DNA of 64,000 nucleotides from assembly GCF_016920785.2 (NCBI RefSeq), contig NW_024609835.1, positions 23,439,838-23,503,837 on the forward strand. The letters run 5' to 3'. Shown here piece by piece: positions 51,331 through 62,649 of this stretch. The stretch comes from Ixodes scapularis. Taxonomy: Eukaryota > Arthropoda > Arachnida > Ixodida > Ixodidae. A program made the translations under genes and the position numbers. The notes beneath the pieces are model-generated. The model did no database searches. It was not told the DNA's origin and saw only the letters and a program-made list of their open reading frames with translations. The number at the start of each line of letters is the position of its first letter. Position 1 is the first letter of the stretch.

Positions 51331-52715
51331 AATTTCCACGTTATTTCTGTATTGTCATTTATTCCTTTGTAGTTGGGAGACCATAGTGGTAAATACCCGG
51401 AGCCTTCTTGCAAGGGCTTGGTTTGCGGGTAGTGGTCGTTGCGTTTCCGTCTCCAGCACTACGTAGCAGACGCTTCTGGGAACCCAGCACCTGCCCGGTA
51501 GAGCAGAATGCCTTCCTTATAGTCGTGTCATCACCCTTTTTTGTTTGGCTACAAACTCAGTGGCGCTATCTATTGGGTAGCCCCGGCACACTTCTGGTTC
51601 ACGTTTACAGTAAATTCGCTTGAGCAAACGTCGGTTTCACAAAATTTTCAAAATAAACTTTAGAAAAAAAAATTGGCTGTTTTTCTATTTTATGCGAAAA
51701 TGTTTTAGTTAACGAAACACAAATTTTGGAATAGCAAATATTTCAGTTTAACGAACTTGATCGATAGACCCAGGATTATTTTTGCAATCAGTTTAACGAA
51801 GTTTTGTGCTCTGCAGTTGTGGTGTAGCCGATGCCCGCCGCCGCCGTCTCTGCAGCTGCGGCGTATCATTGCTAACATTTACAGCGCCGCCAATGCAAAG
51901 CGGCGGTGCGGTACACGAAAACAAACCACTTGGTGTGTCTGTTGTTTCTTTGTCATCGGTTTTGTTCAGCCATCTTAATTTTAGGCATCAACTTAGCGTG
52001 TGCATGAAGGACGGTGGCTGCACCGGATTGGCTGGTTATAAAGAGCAACGGCGTAAAGTAACACCTAGCGACCGAGATACAGTGGGGGGCAGCGGGGCTA
52101 GGGCGTACTTAGGTCACTGGTGGGGCGCCGCAAGGTGACGTGTACGGGTGGCCCGAGGTGGGTTAATATTTTGTAATGAGCCATCCACAGACCCACCGTG
52201 AAGTGGCGTAAAGGGGGGGGGGGGGGGGGAGGTGCCAGATGGGTTAATACGATCCCCAGTGATACACCCGTCGTCCCCCACTGTGCGGCGCCGAAATTGG
52301 CAATGCGAAGGGGTCATCACCGGCGATCTTCGGTTCCTAGGTACTACATCACCGCGTTTCTTCCTCTAATCAGTCAATCCCGTGTGGCCTCCGTTGCTAT
52401 GCGTCCTATCGTCAAGCTTCTCGAAATATTCACCCTGCCGCCATCTGTCGGCACTTACAGGTGTTTCCTAGCCAATTTCCTCAGCCAGTGGGGCTGTGGC
52501 GCCATCCCGTGGTGATGTTGCAAACTTTATATACGCGTGCTCCAAACCAGTCCAAGGTCAGCGCATGTACCAGAGCACTAATGCTAATGCATTGAAAAAA
52601 TATATAACCCCAACCATTATTGTAAGTAAGTAATATATATTTTCAGCAATATTGTGCTGAGGGCACCAGACAAAAAGCTTTCATGAGGTAGCTTGCCGGG
52701 TCTGGTGCCCCTGCT
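51331..52715. other. Region downstream of TMEM192-like gene; no gene recognised
   Basis: Contains a G17 run (52213-52229) and GC-rich CCGCCGCCG (51837-51850) sequence. Frames of 60-110 codons lack motifs. Confidence 0.35.
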
Positions 52716-52848
52716 CTTACAGGGCATGGTAAAAACAACTACTATACACTACACTTTGTCTAAATAAAACAAACGCGTACACTTACAGGGCATGGTAAAA
52801 AAACAACTACTATATACAACACTTTGTCTAAATAAAACAAATGCGTAC
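52716..52848 (+). repeat. Tandem duplication of a ~66-bp unit
   Basis: CTTACAGGGCATGGTAAAAA starts at 52716 and again at 52782; the two units differ by a few substitutions and one or two A in the run. Confidence 0.9.
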
Positions 52849-53137
52849 ATCCTTTTTTTGTTAAACAGTGTATATCATTGTGGTCTATAATGAACTTATT
52901 AAGTAACGTAGGCATGTTATGCACAATAAATTGCAGTGCATAATTTGTACGAAAATGAGGCACATTCCAGAACTCTCTGCATCTGACAAGGATGGAAGAT
53001 TCACATTTTGTCAGGTGGGATACATTAGACAAAGAAATGAACTCATTGGTCGAAAATAAATAGGAACATAGCAAACGATACTCGTATACACTGGTAATCC
53101 TCATGACATTGAATTTAAGAAATAGTGGTTCCAATGA

Positions 53138-53319
53138 GGGCCCGTTCACAGTCTTGCGACCGAGTAAGACCGAAAGAGATCAGACCGGTTTTTAAGCCTC
53201 TTGCGATCTCTTAGGACCAGCTCCGCGCTGCAGCGCATCCGGTCATAAGAAGTCGCAAAAGGCTTAAAAACCGGTCTGGTCTCTCGGTCTAACTCGGTCG
53301 CAAGAGTGTGAATGGCGCT
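53138..53319. mobile_element. MITE forming an almost full-length hairpin
   Basis: 182 bp. Arms start GGGCCCGTTCACAGTCTTGC and, on the complement, AGCGCCATTCACACTCTTGC. Pairing continues through ACCGGTTTTTAAGCC to a centre near GCGCTGCAGCGC. TGA is repeated at both edges (53135-53137, 53320-53322). Possible PIF/Harbinger-like relative of the 29522 MITE (both have GTTCAC near the ends). Confidence 0.75.
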
Positions 53320-53492
53320 TGAGTGTCATAAGGCACGTTTGATGTAAAGTCTGACGTGGAAACATCCTGCTGCCTTCGAAAGACGACCATTGCACGTCAC
53401 CTTAGAGCTTTTCATTTAGCGTAATAAGGGGAGTGACCTCTAGGAAGGATGAAAGGGTGGGGGAACCTTCTTCAAAGGCGCCCAAGTTTGTT

Positions 53493-54212
53493 TAACGATG
53501 GCTAGTTGGGCTAGTTGGTTTTGCATCATGGTGTAATACGCCAAAACAACATGGACGAAAACGAAGGGAGAACTGGACAGGGAGAACTGCACCGTACAAA
53601 CTATCTTTGCTGTGTAAAAGGATAAGCAGTTTGGAAGAGGAATCGGTTGTGCCGCAAGAGTCCTGCAAAAAACGGCATGTCACTAAGTTCTGCGACTGTG
53701 CCACTAGCGTCACATACAGAATTCCCCTGTCATGTGGTAACGTGTACGTTGGCCAGACGGGGATGTGCATCAATGATAGGGTCAGAGAGCATGCGTTGGC
53801 GATCAGGCAGTCCCCGTGTGGCCACCTAGCGGTACACTGACCATTACGAATGCGGGCCCAACTCTGGAAAGTGCAGCTCCATCTTTGGTGACACCCGTGT
53901 CATGGGCCATTACAAAGACGGCCAGAGAAATTCACGAAGCCTTCGTGATTAAGTTCCACCACAACAACTGTTTTGTAAGCGCACCCTCTTTTTCCTTGTT
54001 TGATAAAGAATTCTACTATTTGAAGAGCCAATGACGCTGGCAGTTGAGGGGGGTTGCGTTTTTAGACTATATGTTTGTGTTCTGCCAAGTGTGCCTGCTT
54101 TTATATTTTTAAAATTATGTCATCGAAATAAAACCGTTCAGTTGAAAGTTACGCCGCGTCCTGTCTAGTTCTCCCTTAGTTTTTGTCTATGTTGTTTCGG
54201 CGTATTACACCT
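53493..54212 (+). mobile_element. Short Penelope-like element D with inverted ends, inserted in the older PLE
   Basis: 9-bp duplication AAGTTTGTT (53484-53492, 54213-54221) within the coding tail of the minus-strand PLE. The left end has GGCTAGTTGGGCTAGTTGGT, then GGTGTAATACGCCAAAACAA; the right end is the complement GGCGTATTACACC, with 50-bp pairing including GGGAGAACT. Between the inverted ends lies a plus-strand GIY-YIG endonuclease. Confidence 0.85.
53607..54034 (+). pseudogene. GIY-YIG endonuclease of Penelope-like element D
   Basis: The frame at 53607-53840 reads KFCDCATSVTYRIPLSCG, NVYVGQTGMCINDRVREHAL and SPCGHLAVH, then a stop. A shifted frame to 54034 reads TAREIHEAFVIKFHHNN, FVSAPSFSLFDKEFYYL. 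These match the PLE endonuclease: Cys pair, Y-V-G core, Arg and His catalytic-region residues, and the final 'S-x-x-L-x-D-E-x-x-Y/F-L' tail. Broken by one frameshift and stop near 53838. Confidence 0.8.
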
Positions 54213-54221
54213 AAGTTTGTT

Positions 54222-54941
54222 GTAGTTTCGGACGCAGAAAGGCCATGTCTGCGTCGGAGACCCAATGTTTTGCGGAGAATGGTGCATGGCAAAGGCTTCA
54301 ATTATCTCGCGGCCGTATCTCGACCTGTGGCTTCCAACTGTGGTGGTGGCTGAAAACTGGTTCGCAGGACGGGTAAGAGCAGACGTGCTGGGCTATTTGA
54401 TGGAGGCTATGAAAGCCGCCTGTTTGACTTGGTTGGCGTATTCCCTCAGGCAGTCGTTTAGACATTGGCCTGTCTGACCGTTGTACCGCGAGCTGCACCT
54501 GAGTGGGATCGAGTAGACGCTGGCCTGTCTGCAAGGAACGAACTTGGTAGTGTGTTTCTTGAAGCACGCCTTTGGGGCACTTCCTGCAGAGCGAGGAGAG
54601 CCTGAGGCAGCATGAAAAGTACACCTGCGTGTCGTGTCAGAACGCTAAGGATTTGATTCTGTGAGAAATGTGCACGTATGGAATTCACGCCAAGCGGGAT
54701 GCGCGTGGCCTGCCTTTAGGTTGTGTGCTGGTGGCCTAAGCTGTCATAATGCGCTTTATTCGGGTCTCGAGTAAGTCTTCTGGGTAGCCCGCCTTGATGA
54801 GGCAGGTGAGCTGTAGGGAGCAGCTCGTCGAGACCAGGTGAGGACATTACTTCGATTGGGATGAGGTGAGGCGGTTCACAACAATGTTGCATTTTACACT
54901 TTTCGAATGGTTCCTGTGGAAGGGAAGTACTGCTTTGCCTG
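54222..54941 (-). pseudogene. PLE linker and GIY-YIG endonuclease remnant
   Basis: Minus-strand motifs: AVLPFHRNHSKSVKCNIVVN, KKHTTKFVPCRQASVYSIPL, RYNGQTGQCLNDCLREYANQ and GREIIEAFAM, across two frames. Together they are the CCHH/GIY-YIG endonuclease layout unique to Penelope-type retroelements. Stops occur near 54840 and 54760. Confidence 0.75.
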
Positions 54942-54944
54942 ATT

Positions 54945-55375
54945 TTAGAGCGCAGCTCCTAGGCGCCCGTTTCCGGCTTGAGCGGCGTCGGCGTAACCAA
55001 GGTCACCCCAAGGTCACGTGACCCCTCGCAAGGTCACGTGACCCCCAAGTCAGTGACCCCCCGAGGTCACGTGACCCCTCCCAGGGTCACCACAAGGTTA
55101 CGTGACCCCCAGGTCATCTGACCCCCGAGGTCACGTGATTCCCTAGGTCGCGTGACCCCCAAGGTCACGTGGCCCCCTCCCCGAGGTCACGCGACCCCCC
55201 CTCCCCCGAAGTCACGTGACACCCCCCCCCCCCCCCCCCCCGAGGTCACTTGACCCCCTCCCCCCGAGGTCAGGTGACCCCCCCGGAGCATATTAAAGAA
55301 TGAGGGAGGAGGAGGAGGACGGGTCTACCCTCCCCTCAGTACCCTTCCCTCCTCCTCCTCAAGAGCTGCGCTCCA
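54945..55375. mobile_element. TIR element carrying a CACGTG minisatellite
   Basis: Ends TTAGAGCGCAGCTCCT and, on the complement, TTGGAGCGCAGCTCTT. The PLE coding sequence joins across it, with ATT present at both edges (54942-54944, 55376-55378). The interior is mostly GGTCACGTGACCCCC-type repeats and C-rich tracts. A second, right-truncated copy starts at 56276. Confidence 0.75.
54999..55280. repeat. GGTCACGTGACCCCC minisatellite, array 1
   Basis: Units of about 16-34 bp; six retain an exact CACGTG and several more are one change away (GTTACGTGAC, GTCGCGTGAC, GTCACGCGAC, GTCACTTGAC). A C20 run sits at 55222-55241. Confidence 0.9.
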
Positions 55376-55690
55376 ATTCGGCGTTACAGAGCGTTGTAAA
55401 TGTCTCACTTTTTGCTGGAACAACCAGTAAATACCGGACTCCGAGAAACGCAGGCAGAAATCCAAGAACTGCCTTCTGTGCTGCGTGGGGACTTCGCTGG
55501 AGAATTTTAAGCCAAACGAATTATCTGGGAACGTCTGTGCTTTAGTTTTTGGATCTGAGGTCTTGGTGAACGATAAGGTATAGTCGTTTACATATCGGAA
55601 GACGGATGTGCCCTGGGCAAGAGCTGCAAGGGCTCCGGAAACCCTCCTATCCATGAAGAACATGTAGGTCTTGCTGTTTGTGGGATAGAA
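55376..55690 (-). pseudogene. PLE reverse transcriptase fragment
   Basis: Minus-strand frame reads KTYMFFMDRRVSGALAALAQ, then VFRYVNDYTLSF, FGLKFSSEVPTQHRRQFLDF and SGIYWLFQQKVRH. The order and the R-YV-DD box in a Penelope-type context support the family. The catalytic YVDD is YVND here. The protein continues past the insert at 54945-55375 with AVLPFHRNHSKSVK. Confidence 0.75.
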
Positions 55691-56172
55691 ATCATAAATC
55701 ACTCCTTAACCCACGGCTTACTCATCTCCCAGCTAGTTGGCACCTCCCAGCGCTTCCAACCAAGGCTCTACCGCCTTGCTGCCCAGAGACGGACTTAGCA
55801 TTTTGCCACCCTAGGCAGCCTTCAACCATGTTTTTCGCGTTGTTAAAGTCACAACCACCATAAACCGCCATGGTGGCATAGCAATTTATTATGGTGGTGA
55901 ACTTACAGCATTTGTTGTGGCCCGCAGGGCCGTACCCAGAAAACAATTTCGGGGGGGGGGGGGGGGGGGGGCGGGTTTCGGGGACAACGGCGGCCATTTT
56001 GAAAGTTTCTATTGTCTTATTTTCGCCTATGAATCATGTGCATCGGTGGCATATAATGGAGAGTTACAGCAAACCGGAGAACCGGTCCCGGTTTGGTACC
56101 CGGTAGCCGACCGGCGCCACTGCGCGTGCGCAGAGGTGGAGATTAAAATCGGCTGGCTGCAAGTGCACCGAC

Positions 56173-56249
56173 CAGGGCCGTACCCAGAAAAAAATATCCG
56201 GGGGGGGTCAGAACCCCCCAACCCCCCCCCCCCCCTGGTTACGGCCCTG
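56173..56249. mobile_element. Tiny MITE with CAGGGCCGTA ends
   Basis: 77 bp, CAGGGCCGTACCCAG at the left and complement CAGGGCCGTAACCAG at the right, G/C runs between. A second left end (CAGGGCCGTACCCAGAAAAC) lies at 55926, followed by G21 at 55951-55971. Confidence 0.7.
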
Positions 56250-56275
56250 GTTGTGGGTGGCATTTGGGCCGTTGC

Positions 56276-56463
56276 GTTTTTAGAGCGCAGCTCTTAGGGG
56301 CCTGTTTCCGGCTTGAGCGGCGTCGGCGTAACCGCGAGGTCACGTGACCCCCGAGGTCACGTGACCCCCGAGGTCACGTGACCCACCCAGGTCACGTGAC
56401 CCCCCTGAGGTCACGTGACCCCCTGAAGTCACGTGACCCCCTTGAGGTCACGTGACCTCAAGG
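56276..56463. repeat. Second copy of the CACGTG element (array 2)
   Basis: Starts TTTTAGAGCGCAGCTCTTAG, then the same CCTGTTTCCGGCTTGAGCGG lead as at 54945, then seven exact GTCACGTGAC units in about 130 bp (56338-56455). The right TIR is missing. Confidence 0.85.
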
Positions 56464-56532
56464 AGTCACCTATCCCTCAGTACGCTTATTTGGAACTTTA
56501 CGGCGGTGTGTAACGACCATGAAAATATATTG

Positions 56533-57710
56533 ATTGGGTCACACAGCACAGCTTGCTGAATTTCGTCAACTATTGTTGCAGAAAGGCGGGTTGGTTATTA
56601 AAGAATTATTAAGGCTATTATGACTTAGACGCTTTATTAGCGTAACTTGCCGTTTGCATCTCAGGTAGCTACTAAAAATTCCAGAGGAGTGAATTATGAG
56701 TTAGTGTATTTTTTTGAGTCACTTGTATTACTGGGCGACACATGAACAAAAACAAAATGTAAGCTTTTATAGCCGCCATACAAACAAAATATTGCATTTT
56801 CTGTTTATTTTACTTTATAAAGTACTGCACTAGGTAGCTAGAGAAAAACAATTAGCCAAATACAAGGTAGGCTTTTTTAGAAAATCAACCTTCAATTTGC
56901 AAAAGTTTTGAAATAGTCCTTGCTTTATGAGAAAATACGGTCCTTTCCCTTTTACACATAACATCAAATGTGTTATCATTAGAAGGAGTATACTCTAAGC
57001 TTTCTCGAAATACTAGATGCGTTAAGACACCTTATATAGGTCACACGGAAGAGCTGGTAAACTTTGACAAATATCGTCCAAAAACGTCATATTGGCAATT
57101 TTTCTAAAATATATTTCATATAAATAATTGCATTAAAATTACTTATCAGAGAATAAGCGTGTTTACAGGTATCTATTAAAAAAAATAAGAGGTGCCAATT
57201 TTGAATTACTGTATTTTTGCGAGTAAATTCATTTACTGACAAAACAGTCAAACAAAATCAGATTTCCAGCTTTTATAGCTGCCATACAAACAAAATATTA
57301 CATTTCTATATATATTACCTTATAATGCACTGCAATAGCTAGTTAGATAAAAAAATCGGCCAAAAAATGAGTTTTTGTATTTTAGAAAGTCGACCTCCAA
57401 TTTGCAAAATATTTGAAATGGTCCCTCCATTACGAGAATATTACGAGAATACACTGCCCTTTCTCTTTTACACACAACATTAAATTTATTATCAATAGAA
57501 AGTATTTACTCTCAGCTTTCTGAAAATACTAAAAATGTTACGATATCTTAAATAGGTCACACGGAAGAGCTGGTCACACTTTGACAACATTAAATTTATT
57601 ATCAATAGAAAGAGTTTACTCTCAGCTTTCTGAAAATACTAAAAATGTTACGATATCTTAAATAGGTCACACGGAAGAGCTGGTCACACTTTGACAAATA
57701 TTGTCAAAGG
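56533..57710 (+). repeat. Tandem repeat, ~506-bp unit x2, with inner 110-bp duplication
   Basis: CTTTTATAGC[CT]GCCATACAAA occurs at 56764 and 57270. GGTCACAC[AG]G[CA]A-AGCT starts a unit at about 56533 and 57041. Within the second unit a 110-bp segment (57475-57584) is repeated almost exactly at 57585-57694. AT-rich, non-coding; satellite-like. Confidence 0.8.
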
Positions 57711-58060
57711 GGCACACTTTGACAGTATTTAAAACAAAAGTGAAGATAAATAATCACAATAAAGTTATTGAACCATGAATAATTGGTATTCTGAGAATGG
57801 CCGAAAAAAGTTACATTACACTACCAAAAAAGACAAAATTTCAAAGGAATGAAACTTACCTCTGACGGGCAAGAGAAAGGTCAGTTTGCGCATCGGCTGC
57901 TTAAAATGCCCATAACTCGAGGACAAAATATCGCCCGAACTTGCGGTTTGCACTCTCTGTCACAAAACGGTTTTCCCAAAACCTATATTTTTTTAGTCAG
58001 AATTAAAAATTCGACCAAAAGCCGTGCCTGAGTTAAGATGAAACCACCCATATATATATA
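57711..58060. other. AT-rich spacer
   Basis: No recognisable feature besides a short TA repeat at 58051-58060. Confidence 0.4.
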
Positions 58061-58652
58061 CAGGGTGTTTCACAAAAGGTGAACAAATTCGATACTGCGA
58101 AAACTGCGCGTCGCAACAAAAAACGGCTTGTGTCGTTTCGGTTCTGGGCCAGGGGCTATATTTAGGAAAATGATTAAAGTTCGGGACAATTAGTTTGTTA
58201 ATTATTTTCGCGTAATTAAGTTTTTATATATTGTGTTTAAGGGCATGGTTTCTATTAGAAAATTTCTCAGCATCATCAAAAAACACTAAATCAACAAATT
58301 GCAGAGCGATAGAAGGCACGCGAAGCATTTTACGGCTTTCTGAAAAACTTCACAAATTCGACGGGTTTTTAAGTTTTGGTTTGCTATCGGAGCGCATCTC
58401 GGCCCCGACGTCACTACGCCCCGTGGAGAAATAAAGCAACCAACCTCTACTGCGCTGCGCGACGAGAGATTTCTAATTGAAACCTTAAACACAATATTAA
58501 AAAGGTTAATTACACAAAAATAATTAAAAATGTAATTATCTCGGACTTTAATAATTTTTCTAAATAGGCCCCTGGCCCAGGACCAAAACGACACAAGCCT
58601 TTTTTTTTTAGTTGTGGCAATATCGCATTTGTCCACTTTCATGAAACACCCT
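58061..58652. mobile_element. Foldback/MITE with CAGGGTGTTTCA ends
   Basis: Long inverted arms of about 190 bp at each side, pairing through AGGGTGTTTCA, GGCTTGTGTCGTTTTGGT-like and CTGGGCCAGGGGC. Flanked by TATATA on both sides. No coding capacity. Confidence 0.8.
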
Positions 58653-58710
58653 ATATATATATATATATATATTGTGGCGTGGGAAGCACAATCGTCAGTG
58701 CGCGGGAGTA

Positions 58711-60697
58711 TGGGAAGGAAAACCCCGAAAAAATTCGTGCGGTTACCCATTTCCCTTGCCCCACAAACGTGAGGGAACTGAGAAGCTTCCTAGGCCTCGC
58801 TTCCTATTTCCGTCGTTTCGTCCGAGCATTTGCAACAATCGCAGCTCCGTTGCATCGGCTGCTTCAAACAGACGTGCCATTTGTATGGACCGAACCTTGC
58901 TCAACTGCGTTTACTTCTCTTCAAGCCATACTCACATCACCGCCTGTTTTGTGCTTTTTCGATCCCACGGCCGCTACAGCCCTCCACACAGACGCAAGCG
59001 GACACGGATTAGGAGCTGTGCTGGTGCAGCAGCACAATAACTCATCTCTAGAACAGGACATTGCATATGCCAGTCGAACCCTAACGAAACTAGAAACCAA
59101 TTACTCAACTACTGAACGAGAATGTCTTGCCGTAGTGTGGGCAATAAACAAATTTAGACCTTACCTATACGGCCGCCACTTCAAGGTAGTAACCGTTCAC
59201 CACGCTCTCTGCTGGCTTTCGTCCATCAAGAACGTCTCCGGCCGTCTTGGACGCTGGGTACTTCGTCTTCAGGAATATGACATCGCAGTAATACATGAAT
59301 CAGGGCGTAAACACAATCATGCTGATGCACTTTCACGCTGCCCTGTTCCACCGAGCACTATGCACGACGCAGAAGTGTCGACCACCGTCCCACCTTCGAT
59401 TCTCGCCACCATTTCATCTCACAACTTTCTCTCCGCCCAACATTCTGACCCCTGGATACGACCAATACTTCAATACCTCAATGGAACCTTCCCCTCTACT
59501 AAACATAGATTTATTAAGAAGACTCAAAACTTCTGTCTAATTGACGGTCATCTCTATCGCCGGAACTACATGCCCGAAGGTCGGCGCTGGTTACTGGCTG
59601 TTCCATCCGAATTCCGTAGCGAAATCCTTCATCATTTTCATGACGATCTCACTGCAGGACATCTCGGTCTTTTCAAGACCTACGCTCGCATCCGCAACCG
59701 TTTCTTCTGGCCCGGTATGTACCGCACCATTTGCAAATATGTCCGTTCCTGCCCACAGAGTCAACGCTACAAGCGTTCATCATCGGCACCCACTGGTCTC
59801 CTGCAACCGCTAACTCCACCGCCCAAACCTTTCGACGTACTGGGCATGGACCTCCTTGGCCCTCTTCCCCAGTCCACCACAGGGAACCGTTGGATCCTCG
59901 TAGCCATCGATCACACCACTCGATTCGTGGAAACGGCAACCCTTCCCGATGCAACTGCCGAGTGCGTTGCACGATTCCTTCTGCACCACATCATCCTACG
60001 ACATGGCGCCCCCCAGGTCCTAATCACAGACCGGGGACACTCCTTTCTGGCACAAACAGTCGAAGCTCTCCTCCAAGCATGCAAGGTGGACCATCGCACG
60101 ACATCGCCTTATCATCCACAAACAAACGGCCTCACCAAGCGCTTTAATCCCACCCTAACAAAAATGATTTCAATGTATATCAATTCAGACCATTCCAACT
60201 GGGACACTATTCTTCCCTTTGTTACGTTCGCCTACAACACGGCAGTTCAGACAACGACTGGATTTCCCCCATTTTATTTGCTCTACGGCCGTGACCCATC
60301 CTCAACCCTCGACACAATCCTACCTTATCCTAACGAACATCCCGACAACGACCTCATGACCCAATTCACGTCCAGTTCCGAAGCTTCTCGTCAGCTTGCA
60401 CGATCTCGCACACTGCAACACCAAGACGCATGAAAACGTCGTTACGACGCGCAACACCGTGACGTACACTATCTTCCAGGTGACCTCGTTTTAATCTTCT
60501 TCCCGTTCCGTCAAACTGGTCGCTGCGAAAAATTTCTCCCAAAGTTCAAGGGCCCATACAAAGTCATTCGTCAGACCTCCCCGGTCAACTACCTAGTTGA
60601 GCCTGTCAACCCACCATCTGATCGTCGAACCACCGGTCGACACATCGTACATGTTGGCCGCCTCAAGATGTTTTATCAGCGTCTCCCTCCCTCCTGA
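58711..60697 (+). pseudogene. Ty3/gypsy pol: RT end, RNase H, integrase (catalytic residues lost)
   Basis: RT thumb: FPCPTNVRELRSFLGLASYF, FRRFV. RNase H: LHTDASGHGLGAVLVQ and TERECLAVVWAI, but the third acidic site reads VVTVHHALCW, Asp to Val (59195-59197). Integrase: the HHCC domain has CPQSQ instead of CxxC, Cys to Ser (59759-59761); GMDLLGPL and ITDRGHS are kept; the catalytic Glu is Lys in NGLTKRFN (60137-60139). TGA at 60431-60433 interrupts; the frame then continues to a natural end at 60695-60697 with PGDLVLIFF, GPYKVIRQ and HVGRLKMF. Otherwise the frame is strikingly open. Confidence 0.9.
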
Positions 60698-60738
60698 TCT
60701 CTTAAGGCCAGGATGGCCTTTTCTTCGAAGGAGGCATT

Positions 60739-60998
<260 letters not shown>

Positions 60999-61109
60999 TT
61001 TCATTTAGATTCAGGCAACGAGTCGCAGTTGTAAATTTTATTTTGCTTCAAATTTTTATATTTTGTGGAACATGTTCCAAGAAGAACAATCCTTTTTATT
61101 TTAATGTCC

Positions 61110-62210
61110 TGACATGTTTAGTTTCTGAGAAAAAAAATCTCAAAGAAGCGGGAAAGAACGACGAGGTTTCTACGATTGTCGCGTGGGGCGCTTTTGAATC
61201 ACTCTCAATCTCAAAGTATTCAAGAGAGAGCGTCTATATTTTTTTAGTGTAATGGGGGGGGGGGGGGGGGGGGGGGTATTCAAGTAGGTAAGACGACATT
61301 ATGACTACTATTTATTATTCGTCGCTCCAATCTTTGTAAAAATCCCCAAACATGCCTCCGCGACCAACTGTGACCTAAATTGCGAATTTGTTTTGAGTCG
61401 ACTATGTTTAGTGTCGTGTAAAACCTTTCATTGCCTTTCAAATTAAGCAAGGTTTGTGCTTTTATCTTGTACGAGTACTGAGAAATAAATTATGAAACAG
61501 GGTTTTCACTTTTCGTTCAATTTCACTTCAGCATGCTGTTAAAAAAAAAAAAAAACTTTTTAGATTTTTGTTTTTTACGTCGCGTTTTCTTCACATCCTT
61601 CCTTTAGCCAGAATACGTTCCGTTAGAGGTATTTGCCTTGGTTTTGAATTTGAAGTTTCTTAATATGCTAAAAAGAGCAAATGCCGATGGTGGGTTTTGA
61701 CGATTTTCGTGTGTGGCGTTTTTGAACCATTCTCATTCTCGAAGTATTTAAAAGAGAGCTTCTATATTTTTTATTGTGATATATATGCAAGTCGGTAAAA
61801 CGACATTCCAACTACTATTTATTATTCGTTGATCCAATCTTTATAAAAATCCCCAAACATGCCTCCGCGAGCAACTGTAACCTAAACTGCGGATTTTTTT
61901 TTTTTGGTCGACTATGTTTAGTTTTGTTTTTAAAATAATATCACGTGTAGAACCTTTCATTGCCTTCCACATTGTGTAAAGGTCGTGTCTTAATCACGTA
62001 CGAGTACAGATAAATAAATTATGAAGCAGATAAGGTTTTCACGTTTTCAATTTCAACGCTGAAAAAAAAACTGTTTTTTTTTTTTTTTTTTTTTTTTGCT
62101 TCGCGTTTTTCACACTTTTCTTTTAGCAAGCATACAATCCGTTAGAGGTATATGCACTAGTTTTGAGTTCTAAGCGTCTAAATAAGCAAAAAAATGCTGA
62201 TGGTGGGTTT
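61110..62210 (+). repeat. Tandem repeat, ~507-bp unit, two copies plus partial third
   Basis: CTACTATTTATTATTCGT at 61305 and 61812. AAAAATCCCCAAACATGCCT and AACCTTTCATTGCCTT also recur at this distance. ATG[CG]TGATGGTGGGTTT near 61682 and 62193 marks the third. A G23 run (61254-61276) sits in the first unit only. Confidence 0.85.
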
Positions 62211-62649
62211 ACTTTATGGGTTATAGCTGTATATTTTATTATTTATTATAATAATCTAAGGGACTCTGAATAAATGCTGATATAAAACTAAAAGACATTA
62301 ATGTCGTTAGGCGTAGTATAACAAGTTAGCAATTACAAACGTCTAAACGTTATAAAATCTCAACTGCCGAAAGCGGGTTTTCAGACAATTTCCGCCGGTG
62401 CCATGATTTGGAGAGGCCTCAAGCCTAAACCCTATACGCTACATAATGTACACTAAAACATTGGAGTAAAATACACTTCCTATTGGAAACCTTTTTTTTA
62501 ACGCGAAATGTTATACTTTTAATGCGAAATTCATGTTGATAGCAGAACAGAATCATTTTTAAGCATAGTTAGAGGCTTAATACTCAAAAACCAGTGTATA
62601 TACCTCTAACAATAGCTGTGTCATACTATCCGAAATATTTTCCCAGTCA

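Larger units (their letters stand above)
53400..55690 (-). mobile_element. Penelope-like element (PLE), minus strand, doubly interrupted
   Basis: On the minus strand: reverse transcriptase C-terminal part (55690-55376), linker (54941-54600), GIY-YIG endonuclease (54560-54400) and C-terminus running through 54240-54222 and, beyond an inserted element, 53483-53400. Interrupted by a TIR element at 54945-55375 and by another PLE at 53493-54212. The 5' part of the reverse transcriptase is missing. Confidence 0.8.

Noticed and set aside
54999..55280. Regulatory enhancer call for the CACGTG array
   Set aside because: Only motif density supports it; the array is better described as a repeat within a transposon until function is tested.
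59673..59972. Minus-strand frames opposite the gypsy integrase
   Set aside because: Shadows of the plus-strand pol frame.
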